NCBI RefSeq assembly: GCF_037975245.1
Contig: NC_092577.1
Coordinates: 30,655,398 to 30,719,397 of the forward strand
DNA from: Apostichopus japonicus
Lineage: Eukaryota; Echinodermata; Holothuroidea; Aspidochirotida; Stichopodidae
Direction: 5' to 3'
Length of the DNA: 64,000 bases
The position numbers were made by a program, and so were the translations under genes. Positions within the stretch are counted from its first letter, which is position 1. Every line of letters starts with the position of its first letter. The notes under the pieces are model-generated. The model was not told the origin of the DNA and ran no database searches. It saw only the letters and a program-made list of their open reading frames with translations. Shown here piece by piece: positions 24,601 through 32,830 of this stretch.

Positions 24601-27600
24601 TCCGCTTGGATGTTTCAGCACAACAAATCATTTTTACCCAGCACACACACGACGTACACTAGTGTTGCTGTTACAACAGCAACCAAAGCAATGGGTGGTT
24701 TCTTTGTTAATCCTCCAAAAGTACAACTCCAACAAGCCTTTCAACTAGACCTTTCCTTAGACAGGCACAGTCAATATCGAGGGGGATGGCTATACGCTAT
24801 AACCACTCATTTGACACTTCCATTTCACTTTGGCAGTTTTAACCCGAGCTGGAATCACTCATCTGTTGATTTCCGAGTAAATGTCGTAATACAAACATTT
24901 ACAACAAGTTTCAATTTGGATGAATACGGCTCCTGTTCCGAAAAAGGAGCCTGGATAGGGAAACGTGTGTAAGAAGAAGACTTGGGTGGATAGATTCAAA
25001 TCTTGTATTGTTTTAATATTGTTTTCTCCCCCTCTTCAGGACCCCTCCTGGTACACCCCCTCAGACACCTCCAACCCATGAGAAACCCCAGAAGAAAGTT
25101 AAATCATTTTGGAAGGGATTCTTGAACATGCAGGACGTGGCCAAGTTTGTAGCTGCAGCGTATCACGTCTCTGGACCGATCGATATCTTGAATGAGGTTA
25201 GTTGTGATTGGTTTAGAAAGAAATACTCTCTGATATCATCATAATAATAATAGACATTTATAATAGTGTTTACACGGGTCCAAAAATCGGGAACCGGGTA
25301 CCCGAGGGCCGTTACCCGTCGGGTATCCGGGTACCCGGAAAAATTGTGTATCACGATTATCAAGAAATTACATATTGAATGCTATAATAAATGCATTATA
25401 TTCTCTACTGACACTGTTTTCATGTTCAAATACGTAGGTGTAAGATGAGGTATCAAACCTTCCTCAATAATTTTTATTTGCTTTTGTTTCTTTCATTAAC
25501 TTGTTAGTAAATTAATTATTTAATTATAATTAGCATTACTACTAACATCGCACTGCCGCCGCTGCTTATGCTCGCTTGTGCACGTCTATTGGATCAAACC
25601 ACATAAATATCCAATGTAGCTCTTAAACAGTTGTTACTACTACTTCTATCTATTATGCAGGCCCAGGGGTCGCATTAGCCGCGAGATTGCGCGATACGCG
25701 CAATTTGATCGCATTTGGAAGAAAAAAACGATTAGTAAAAAGCCACTTGCGATTACTATTTTTTAGTTATCCCGTCTATAATCCGTAAACATCTTGTAAA
25801 ATTCCTTGTCAGCCTTTCATTCTATGAAATAAACGAATGAATAAATAATAATTTCTTTCACATGGTAGCCTAACACCACACTAAGTCAATGAAAAATCTA
25901 GCTAAGCCTAACCATCTGTTTATTTGCTGAAGTTGTGACGCAGTTATAAGACATCCATGGAATTCTTTCGTTATTGCTGTTACGTTCGACCACATGGTTG
26001 CCTAACACCACACTAAGTCAATGGGGGTAATCTAGCCTAGCCATCTGATTATTAACTGAAATTGTGACGCAGTTATAAGATATCTATGGAAAGCTTTCGT
26101 TATTGCTGTTATCTTCGACCACTTGGTAGCCTAACAACACACTAAGTCAATAGTAAATCTGCCTAACCATCGGTTTGCAATTTTTTTTCTTTAAAACAAT
26201 CACACTTCGCGTAGGATTCGAGTATTAAATTAGGAACCGGGTAGTACCGCGTCGGGCGGGTACCTTCGTTATTGCTGTTATCTTTGACCACATTGTAGCC
26301 TAACACCACACTATGTCAATGGGAAATCTGCCTAACCGTTGGTTTGCCATTTTTTTTTTTTTTTAAGTCACACTTTGCGTAGGATTCGGGTCATAAATTA
26401 GGAACCGGATAATGTCGCGTCGGGCGGGTACCCGGGTACCCGGATAACCCGTGCAAACACTAATTTATAATGCGGCAGTATTCGTCAAAAAAAGGCGACA
26501 GCAAAAAAAAAGTAAACAAAGTACAAGACAAAAATGCAAGCAAAAATGGGCAACAGTGAACAATTAATTAAACAGTTTTCATCAGATGAGTCTTGAGAGA
26601 GCGTTTAATAGAAGCAAGAGATGGACCGTGTTTGACATGTTCTGGAAGCTGTTCCACAGAGAAGGGGCAGCAGCAATAGCTCTTTTGGTACAGTAATCTG
26701 AACTAACCTTTATGCTGATATCAAGAAGAGGTATAAAGATCTAATGGCACTACTCTGTAGACAGAGGGAGGGCTCTCATGTTGTGGTTGTTGGACTTCAC
26801 TGATATCTCTGTAGCTAGTACCTATATCAACAAAGTTTATATGTAGGTAGTTTGGCGGCTTGTAAAGGTATTTGCAGAACTTGTAAATGTAATCTGTCTG
26901 TGTAGCTTGTGAATGGATCTGTGTACCACAATGGCTTCTGTTAGTAATGTTTCAGCTTATTGATGGTATCTGTGTTGCTTTTTAAGGCAACTATGTTGCC
27001 AGAAATGCCATATCTTATATTCTTTCCTTAATAGGCCAACTATCCATACAAAATACTCTATCACACGAAAATGCCACTTTGATGTGATGGTCTTACTACC
27101 TAATAAATAAAGTACGAAAATAGTCTTTGAAGAGTTATGAACAAACATTTTCAGGCCTGTGGAGGTATATACCAGTTAGTTGAGATGTTTAGGTTGTTAG
27201 CTAATCGATCCCAACCACAAAGTCAAAATTGCCTCTGAAAGTTTAACTCTTTCCATCTTTGACAGCTGTTCCCGGACAGCTTGGAGATCCGAGGACGGAT
27301 TCCGTTTCACACTGTCTGGGATTATTTTAACAAGCTCAAATCCGCTGGTTCGACAGAGCTGACCGTCCTCCGCTTTCACGTGGCTCACGAGGAGGACAAA
27401 GGTCTCTATGGCAACCTCTTTAATTACTTCAGCACCAGAGAGCGTATAGGGGTCGTCGGCGGCTTTGAGAAGCCGCTCATCAAAGACTTCTACATCTTGC
27501 CATTACCATCGCACAAACCTGTTCCAGAAAACATTCTGCCTTTTGAAGGCCCAGGTAAGAAATAAAGTAGGCTTCTTTTTTTCTTTCTCTTTGAATGATG

Positions 27601-29637
27601 GTAGTGATAAGCAGATTCATGACCTTTCACATGACCATTTTAAATATATATTGCAGGGCCAAAAATATGCTAGATTATATACCCTGTTGATATGAATCGC
27701 ATCAAAATTAACATTGGAGACTTGAGAGTTACTTAAATTTTATACAAAACAGAAATGCAAAATGCTAATCTCCAGATTCATGGTAAGTCTGTGTAACTTG
27801 CTTGTGTTCTGGCATCATTGCCTGTACTCGTACCGGACCTCATGGATTATGCTCGTACCTGTACCGGTACTCGTACCCATGCTCATCCCGTACTCATATC
27901 GGTACTCGACCCAAACTTATACCCTACTTGTCCCATACTCTTACTCATGCTCGTTCCCTTCTCATTTTCGTACTTTTCCCGTATTTGTACTCGTGACAGT
28001 TTTGGAAATCCAGTGTAGATAATAGCGCAGGACTCCATAACTACAACACTACATAATGGTTCCCTGTTGCGAACCAAAGTTTTAGTCAGCCAAGTATGTT
28101 AGTTGTTCAGTATTAATATTGTATCTTTCGTCCACCATGTTGCGGTTTCCTTCTGCAAATGTTGGGGATTTTGTTTCCCGTCCACCTCGGCCTCCAGCCA
28201 TCTGTAGTCTGTTGAATCTAGGCTTTAATGTTTTCTTTTCCAAAAAATTTTGATACTCTATTTCTTTCTTAAACTATAACTGGTACTCAGTGTTTTACTC
28301 TTACTACAAGATGCTATTGGAACAATCTGGTAGGGACTCTATCTCTTTTTAGTTCATTATGATATACAAGTGTACAATAATTCATTCAGTCAAACTTTAA
28401 CTTTAATTCTTACCAAGTGAAAGTCTTTTAGAAAAAAAAGCCTTTTAATATCTTCTCTGATTTTGCAGGTCTGTCGGAAACAAGGCCTCACATGCTGCTG
28501 GGGTTGATCATCATACATAAGGATAAAACCCGCAACACTAGTCAGATTTCACCCACCCAAGTGCAACCGAGGCAGCAGAAGCTGAACAAAGAGGCCGTCC
28601 ATGCGGGCTCAAAACGACCACTGCCAGAGTCGTCTGCGAAGACCGCTGCTAAGAAGGACGAAGAGGAGAAGAGATACCTGCCTCCGGTGGTGAAGCGGGT
28701 GAAGAGCACGGATGCGGAATACGTCCCCGAGGGGCAGATGTCCGACCCCATCGTCGCCCAATATGGAAACGTCGACCCTTCCAAAATGAAGGAGGAAGAA
28801 ATAGAGCCCTACTCCCCCAGCCAGGAGGAGAGAGAGGCCCCCTACGACCCCACGGACGTCCTGGACGACTTGGCGGAGGGTAACGTCCAGAAGGCGTCCA
28901 AGGACGGAGGAGACGAACCGTATTCTCCTACCAATCCCTCAGAGCAATACCAAGGAGACTCACAGAGCACGTCTCAGGATACGCCAGACGTGGACAAGTT
29001 GAACCAACTGCTGGAGAATGTCTCCGGTAACATCACGGACATCGGGGTGACCGAGATCGCGACGGCCGCCGATGCCGCGTCAAACCTGACACAGAATCTC
29101 TTGTCATCTCTGGGCGATTCTGACCTCTCGGAGCAGCAGCAGCTACTGATACAGCTCACGCGGCAGGTCGAGGAAGCCAAGAAAGCGCTCTTGGACAAGC
29201 AGATTGAATCGTTGCAATCGGAAATCAGTAGGGCCACCAACCAGATGGCCTCCCTTCAACATACGGACCCGTTAGCAGACCCCCAACAATTAGTGGGCGA
29301 CCCCACCGGGGAAGAGGCAGGCGTTTTGAAGGTACCCGCCGATTCCAGTACCAGCGGCATGACACCGCTGGGAGAAGAGGTGGACAGGGCCCACCATCTC
29401 AGGGAGGGTCAAAACATTTACGAACCAACTCGGCCAAATTTTGGTCCCAACATGAACCCTCCTCCTCCGCCTCCTCCCCCTCCGATGGGACCAAATATGC
29501 CACCTTTCCATTGGCAGGGACCCGGTATGGGGGAACCAGGAGGAAGGCCCTTCCCTCATCCACCGGGACCGCAACGTATGATGGACCCCAGAAATAATGG
29601 TCAAGGCTGGGGTCCAAGAGGCTTTGGTGGGCCATAA
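9524..29637 (+). CDS. DIDO1: DIDO1/PHF3-family PHD-TFIIS-M-SPOC protein, 16 coding exons
   Basis: Coding exons: 9524-9673, 14114-15089, 15455-15596, 16286-16407, 16629-16945, 17791-17853, 18906-19073, 19714-19903, 20458-20779, 21393-21552, 22390-22506, 23368-23481, 23856-24262, 25040-25196, 27266-27554, 28469-29637 (stop TAA). All junctions are GT-AG, phases agree, and the sum is 4863 nt (1620 aa). Domain order: acidic/basic low-complexity N-terminus; PHD finger about 412-463; Cys cluster 598-622; TFIIS central domain about 800-905; the DIDO/PHF3 motif HLFDLNCKICTG near 992-1003; SPOC about 1105-1245; then DPIVAQYGN, a Gln-rich coiled coil and a nine-proline run. Family members bind H3K4me3 through the PHD and phosphorylated RNA polymerase II through SPOC, and act on transcription in the nucleus. 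The Cys cluster favours DIDO1 over PHF3, but it could be the ancestor of both. An acceptor-like TTTTTATGTCGAAG directly before ATG 9533 suggests that Met as an alternative start, three codons later. Confidence 0.92.
9674..14113 (+). other. DIDO1: DIDO1-like intron 1
   Basis: A 4.4 kb intron without recognisable coding exons. It contains G-runs (9841, 11404), a C-run (13978) and a promoter-like cluster at 12.63-12.70 kb (listed separately). Minus-strand open frames at 11168-11515 and 13165-13368 have no recognisable domain. Confidence 0.6.
12600..12700 (+). promoter_or_regulatory. Possible internal promoter (CRE-like, E-box, YY1-like)
   Basis: Within 60 bp there is a CRE-like TGACGTCG (12640), an E-box CAGCTG, a pyrimidine tract and CCAATATGGCGAC, which fits the YY1 core ATGGCG common just downstream of animal start sites. 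It could drive an alternative first exon of the DIDO1-like gene from inside intron 1. The next in-frame ATG would then be deep in exon 2. This is motif evidence only. Confidence 0.3.
14114..15089 (+). other. DIDO1: DIDO1-like exon 2: charged low-complexity N-terminal region
   Basis: Opens with the ordered-looking segment NQVTYILNDQISVLTPEQLR and then becomes Ser/Glu/Lys/Arg-rich (residues about 51-375), with many SR and KRR clusters suitable for nuclear localisation. It ends at donor GAAG|GTGCGT, leaving phase 1. The open frame continues to 15154, but the donor and the phase match to exon 3 (completing an Asp codon) fix the end. Confidence 0.85.
15850..16045. repeat. Two hairpins in intron 3, loops inverted relative to each other
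   Basis: Hairpin 1 pairs 15851-15873 with 15896-15918. Hairpin 2 pairs 15975-15996 with 16021-16044. Both stems use the same sequence, CTTACCTGTCTCCCCACAAC and its complement. The loop of hairpin 1 is the reverse complement of most of the loop of hairpin 2. The flanking segment AAATATCCAAACCAGTAAGT is directly repeated after each. A stem arm contains ACAG|GTAAG, a splice-site-like string. Confidence 0.9.
16168..16192 (+). promoter_or_regulatory. YY1-like motif in intron 3
   Basis: AAAGATGGCGGATA (about 16177-16190) is a close match to the AAnATGGCGGC YY1 consensus. It lies about 95 bp before exon 4. It could be chance; no other promoter element is evident nearby. Confidence 0.2.
16629..17853 (+). 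other. DIDO1: DIDO1-like exons 5-6: lysine/glutamate-rich linker
   Basis: Exon 5 (16629-16945) and the 63-nt exon 6 (17791-17853) encode residues about 464-590. The region is nearly all K, E, R, D and S, with a repeated VKG(G/E)E pattern. This matches the disordered link between PHD and Cys cluster in this family. Both exons end in phase 0, so exon 6 could be skipped without a frameshift. Confidence 0.85.
17865..18533. repeat. CATT/CAGT microsatellite-derived array in intron 6
   Basis: About 670 bp built from ATTC, CATTCAGTC and CATGCTGTC words in irregular order. It begins 12 bp after the exon 6 donor. It gives open frames of up to 198 residues reading H/S/I/F/Q repeats; these are artefacts of the repeat, not a gene. 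Confidence 0.95.
18906..19073 (+). other. DIDO1: Cys-cluster exon (exon 7)
   Basis: Encodes residues 591-646. The CIMTGCDSTAKPNTVYCSNR segment is followed by CILRHA, giving Cys 598, 603, 614, 618 and His 622 in C-x4-C-x10-C-x3-C spacing. The VYCSN.CILRHA string is shared with vertebrate DIDO1, and this is the best evidence for the DIDO1 assignment. A small zinc-binding fold is likely but inferred. Confidence 0.9.
19714..20779 (+). other. DIDO1: DIDO1-like exons 8-9: linker with in-frame coding repeat
   Basis: Exon 8 (19714-19903) contains LPSWLERHPTYEVLVPTAKK. Exon 9 (20458-20779) contains three copies of the heptad SSKERRE from a 21-bp tandem repeat at about 20518-20583. It ends in the first helix of the TFIIS central domain (VRQNVKKSLSDAL). 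The exon 9 acceptor uses a run of about 14 C as its pyrimidine tract. Confidence 0.85.
20740..22506 (+). other. DIDO1: TFIIS central (M) domain, exons 9 end to 11
   Basis: The end of exon 9, exon 10 (21393-21552) and exon 11 (22390-22506) encode a three-helix TFIIS-M domain. Motifs in order: VRQNVKKSLSDAL, ANIIEEALFKLH, YKAKYRTLIFNLRDTKNKGL, and LVQMSSEQLASKELAQWRE. The order and spacing fit the family. In TFIIS this domain contacts RNA polymerase II; PHF3 and DIDO1 use it with SPOC to compete with TFIIS, which is family knowledge. Confidence 0.93.
21055..21215 (+). repeat. 18-bp minisatellite in intron 9
   Basis: Tandem copies of GGTGGTGTTCTGTTTGTA and variants (GAA for GTA, TACTG for TGTTCTG). 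About eight units. Confidence 0.9.
22636..22866 (+). repeat. 48-bp minisatellite in intron 11
   Basis: About 4.5 copies of a 48-bp unit, each ending ATCTCTCCTACAG and starting TGTACATATTGGTGTTC. Because 48 is a multiple of three, all forward frames stay open and give 102-108 residue repeats. Each unit ends like a 3' splice site. Confidence 0.92.
23368..24262 (+). other. DIDO1: DIDO1-like exons 12-13 with HLFDLNCKICTG motif
   Basis: Exon 12 (23368-23481) starts SLEMIVQVEEERKE. Exon 13 (23856-24262) contains ADTTEQHRSHLFDLNCKICT, a hallmark of DIDO1/PHF3/SPOCD1 proteins between the TFIIS-M and SPOC domains, followed by a basic coiled stretch (ELERQEEEEARKLVAKRM). Exon 13 ends in phase 2 at GCCAG|GTGAGT. 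Confidence 0.92.
24275..24597 (+). repeat. 42-bp minisatellite in intron 13
   Basis: Eight copies of a unit containing GGTTCAGGGGTGGACCATAT and GTCATGAATTTAAGACCCC. The array starts only 12 bp after the exon 13 donor. Each unit has the short palindrome-like GGTCCAGGGGTGGACC. Confidence 0.95.
25264..26462. mobile_element. Non-autonomous hAT element, complete, 8-bp TSD (intron 14)
   Basis: Flanked by identical 8-bp copies of ATTTATAA (25256-25263 and 26463-26470). Ends are inverted: TAGTGTTTACACGGGT on the left and TAGTGTTTGCACGGGT read from the right. Subterminal DNA is rich in GGGTACCCG. The 8-bp duplication and TAGTG ends are hAT hallmarks. The core (about 25860-26370) repeats a 130-150 bp unit containing ACACCACACTAAGTCAATGG and CGTTATTGCTGTTA. 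At 1199 bp there is no transposase; it must have been moved in trans. Confidence 0.9.
26475..26760 (-). pseudogene. LINE ORF2 C-terminal remnant (CR1/L2/RTE type)
   Basis: On the minus strand, allowing one frameshift, the region reads TKRAIAAAPSLWNS, then LPEHVKHGPSLASIKRSLKT and HLMKTV before a stop at 26568-26570. The pattern AAPxLWNxLP...SLxxxKxxLKTHL is the usual C-terminus of CR1/Jockey-related non-LTR retrotransposons. The presumed 3' tail continues into 25236-25263 (TATTATTATTATGATGATAT on the minus strand) across the hAT insertion. Confidence 0.6.
27815..28000 (+). repeat. Degenerate TACTCG hexamer repeat in intron 15
   Basis: Irregular array of ACTCGTACC, TACCGGTACTCG and CTCATxCCGTAC words. 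It yields open frames in several registers that are not coding. Confidence 0.8.
28469..29637 (+). other. DIDO1: DIDO1-like last exon (exon 16)
   Basis: The longest exon, 389 codons ending GWGPRGFGGP-stop. It closes the SPOC fold, then carries SDPIVAQYGNV (compare DPIVQQFG in vertebrate DIDO1), PYSPSQEEREAPYDP acidic repeats, a Gln/Leu coiled coil (EQQQLLIQLTRQVEEAKKAL) and a nine-proline run followed by Gly/Pro-rich sequence. The GPRG-type tail resembles the long isoform of vertebrate DIDO1 but is far shorter. Confidence 0.9.
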
Positions 29638-29787
29638 GAAAAGTGGCCAGTGAGTGTCAAGAGTACTAGTGGATTTATTGTGTTACAATCGGAGAGGAAG
29701 AGAAGGAAGGAGGTCCCGTAGGTGCCGTGGACCCGGAGACTCATGGTCATGCAGTTGACATTCGAACAGCTCCCTCTATATGGCAGG

Positions 29788-29793
29788 AATAAA
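29788..29793 (+). terminator. Proximal poly(A) signal AATAAA
   Basis: Consensus hexamer 150 nt after the DIDO1-like stop codon, suitable for a short 3' UTR. Confidence 0.4.
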
Positions 29794-31387
29794 GATCCAT
29801 TACTTTCAGGATTATCTCCTAGTGAAGATTTTCTCCTTTCCACAGAAAGGGGAAAAAAGGAAAAGAAAAACAAACAATACTCCAGAAATCTCTTCCAAAA
29901 ATGACAGTTTTTATACAGAAATGTAATGATTTTGAAATGAAATATTGGTTTGGAATTGAAAATGATTACCTAGTCAATTTCTCTGAATTATGCAATCTGA
30001 AAGCATCTTCTTCCTTTGAAGAAATCAGCGTTATAAAATTGTCTCGACGTTTTAAACGCAATTAAAACTTGCCATATTTGACCCCTTCAGACACACAGAG
30101 GGTGGTGTTGTGCATAGTTCAGTATGAAAAAGGTTTGTAACTTGTATTAGTGTAACCTTTGAAGGAACAACATTCAAATGTAACATTCCAAAATGTGTGA
30201 TGTCACCAGTTGGATGAATAATATATATCTCCGACAACTTTTCATTTTGCAGAAGTCGTTAAAATTTGCTAAACATATGGGATATTGTCATGAACCATAG
30301 AATTCTTTTGTATAAGTATTAATCCACAACCAATTTCCAAAGCTGCGAAGGTATAATTTTTGCCGGTAAATACACACCCAAAGCTTCTTTTGAGAATTGC
30401 AATATGTGAGGTTTAGCAAAGAATCTTGGCCCTCTCATCTCTCTCTAAACTGCCTTCTACATTTCGCTTTTTAATGGATTGTTTACACTGAAAGTGTCTC
30501 GCTCGTGTGGCTTTTATCTGCATCAAGACAAGCTCGTTCTTAGGTTAATGTCATAAACCAGTAGGGATGGATGGGAGGGCACTTGTCCATTCGATTGGTA
30601 ACTCGTTAAATTCTGTTCGATGTCGTGATGTCATAAGTATCGTGTCTTTGAGAGAGTCGCCCGTTTTGGCAATTTGAGAAAGACTTCTGCATTTTGTCTG
30701 CCAGTGTAAAAGATAATTTATTCCTCCAAATCTTTATATGCAATAGTAAACTGTAAAACAGACTTAAAATGGCAACTCTGAGGGAGGGAGAAAATGTTGA
30801 GATAAAAATGTGATTCGATGGGAGTCGTTCAAACCGAGTATTACTGTACGAGGAAAGTGTCAATACGATTGATGCAAAAACAATATTGGGGACATTTTAA
30901 ATAGCTATGAACTCTTGCAAAATTATGTTACCCTTTATAGCATAATTGTACTCTCAGATGAATGTAATATGTTGGGAACTGCTCTCTGCTGTGCATTTAT
31001 CAAAACTGCACTGCATGGAAGCAAGCCTAATAATATTTGCAGATAATAAGGTGATTTTTAACCTAAGATATTCACAGGGTTACATCTTAATTTTACTGCT
31101 CCTAGTAAACAAGTTTTATTTGGGTTAATCTCTTGCCCTTCCCTTCCTTTCCCCCTCCCCCCTCAGTTTTCAGGGGGTGGGGGGTCACAAAAGTTGGCTG
31201 ATATCCGTCCTGGGAAGGTGTCTGAAGGGAATGGGTTTCTCCTCCCATTTTGAGAAATTCTTGTGTGTGGTAAGAATGCTTAAAATGCAAAAGTGAGCTA
31301 TCATTTATATCATTTTAACTGCATGAGTGTAGTAGAAGTTAAAGTTGTTGCCAGTGTATAAGACTTTGTAAGTGTGTATTATAAAAG

Positions 31388-31478
31388 TGGGGGGGGGGTG
31401 GGAATGCCACGCCCCCCATTTTGGAATAAAGTATGGACAAACTTGGGGGCGGTGGCACATTCCCACCCCCCCCACCCC
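31388..31478. repeat. G/C-run hairpin in DIDO1 3' region
   Basis: A G-run plus GTGGGAATGCCAC on the left pairs with GTGGCACATTCCCACCCCCC on the right, about 20 bp of stem around a 35-nt loop. Confidence 0.7.
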
Positions 31479-32802
31479 ATCCCTGTGGCTACTGTCCCGC
31501 TCTGGAGGGTTAACACTTCTTATGTTTCACATGCACATACCGCTTATGTACATTATATGTGCAATGTATAGTAACAAGCTTGCGAATTGTTTATGTGCAT
31601 GTTAAAAAGCAGCTCTTTGATATGAGTTGTTCAATTAATTCAATATTAAAATATCAAAATTTATCTAGCTTGACCATTCAAGTAACATTACAAATAATGG
31701 ATAAATTGTCGATGTGATGAATGCCAAATGCCAAACTCTGGGCGACAAAATGTTGAATTTAGATTTCGCTTGGTGAAAACAGGTCTTGGACAGTGTTTTG
31801 AGTTTGATACATTGCAGATTTGATATCGAATATATTCTGAAGGTTTGGAAAACTTGCTGACAATATGATAAAAAAAAGGTGCTGTTTTGCTTATAGACAT
31901 ATGAATCTGGTCTGTTGAGACAAACTTGTCGTTTGGTGATAAGTGGTGTTACAAAATTGGTAAAATAGAAATGTAACCAAGCAAGGTTGCCCTGGCAACC
32001 AAAAACGGGAATGCAAGAATAGATGAGAATGCTTCCATCTGTGCGGTGAAAGCTCAAATGCAATGTTAAATGTTGTTGTTTGAAGTAAGTGAAACACAAT
32101 CAAGGTTAATAGCGAGAGGGGGGAGGGAGGGGGATTTGTGGAATAGCACCCGCCAAGAAAAACATGTCATATGTCCCTAATTGTTGAACGCTATCAATAT
32201 TTTAATTCCTGCACTTTGTTAAGGGAGTTTAAACTCGTTGAAGGGATTTTAAACTCGTTGCAAACATGAAAACTTATAATACAGACGGGATGGGCCTCAA
32301 CTATAAAGGACAAAACCATATTATATGTAATTATAAAAATTAAAATGCCAGTGAGAAATGGGAAACCATTTGATGAGGACACAGAAAGCAAAATGTTGTT
32401 CATTAATGCCACTTTTAGCTAGAAAATGAAAAAGGCTACTAATTAGGGTCTTGTAAATGGCTGCGAGGCTCACTTACTTCAAAGTGACAAAGTAATAAGT
32501 TCATTTCGCCAATATGCCTGGTATGCATTTAGAGCGTTGTGGGATATTTCAAAGATGTTTGGGGTGGATGGGAAAATGTAATAGATTATGTGAGTGGGTT
32601 CCTGGGTTGGAAAGGGACCATACAGTTGTTGATAGTTGTAAATATTAATTCCAATCAGGTATTATTCAAATGCATTTTGTAGTCATGGTTTCCTTTCCTA
32701 TACCTGGGTTAATTGTCTAACCGATCTTTGTAACATTGTCTTTTTTTTTTACCTGTTCTATTTGCATCATCGACTTGGTGTCACGCTGTACAAATTGTAA
32801 AA

Positions 32803-32808
32803 AATAAA
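32803..32808 (+). terminator. Distal poly(A) signal AATAAA
   Basis: Hexamer in TTGTAAAAAATAAACAAAGG followed by a TTGTTGTCAGTTT-like downstream element. It is the best-looking site in the 3' region. Confidence 0.45.
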
Positions 32809-32830
32809 CAAAGGAAAACCTTGCTTACTG

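Larger units (their letters stand above)
25040..28510 (+). other. DIDO1: SPOC domain, exons 14-16
   Basis: Exon 14 (25040-25196) begins the domain at FWKGFLNMQDVAKFVAAAYH. Exon 15 (27266-27554) gives LFPDSLEIRGRIP, VWDYFNKLKSAGSTELTVLR and YFSTRERIGVVGG. The start of exon 16 supplies GLIIIHK. Motifs and order match the SPOC of DIDO1/PHF3, which binds the phosphorylated RNA polymerase II C-terminal repeat. Exons 14 and 15 are separated by a 2.07 kb intron full of transposon sequence. Confidence 0.93.
29638..32830 (+). other. DIDO1: Probable 3' UTR of the DIDO1-like gene
   Basis: No conserved coding is seen. AATAAA occurs 150 nt after the stop (29788-29793), at 31425-31430 and at 32803-32808. 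The last is preceded by TGTACAAATTGTAAA, a typical distal cleavage context, so a UTR of about 3.2 kb is plausible. A GC hairpin sits at 31388-31478. A 144-codon minus-strand open frame (31665-32099) shows no domain. Confidence 0.45.

Noticed and set aside
31665-32103. 144-codon minus-strand open frame
   Set aside because: Antisense to the probable DIDO1 3' UTR, no domain, overlapping frames also open, no splice context.
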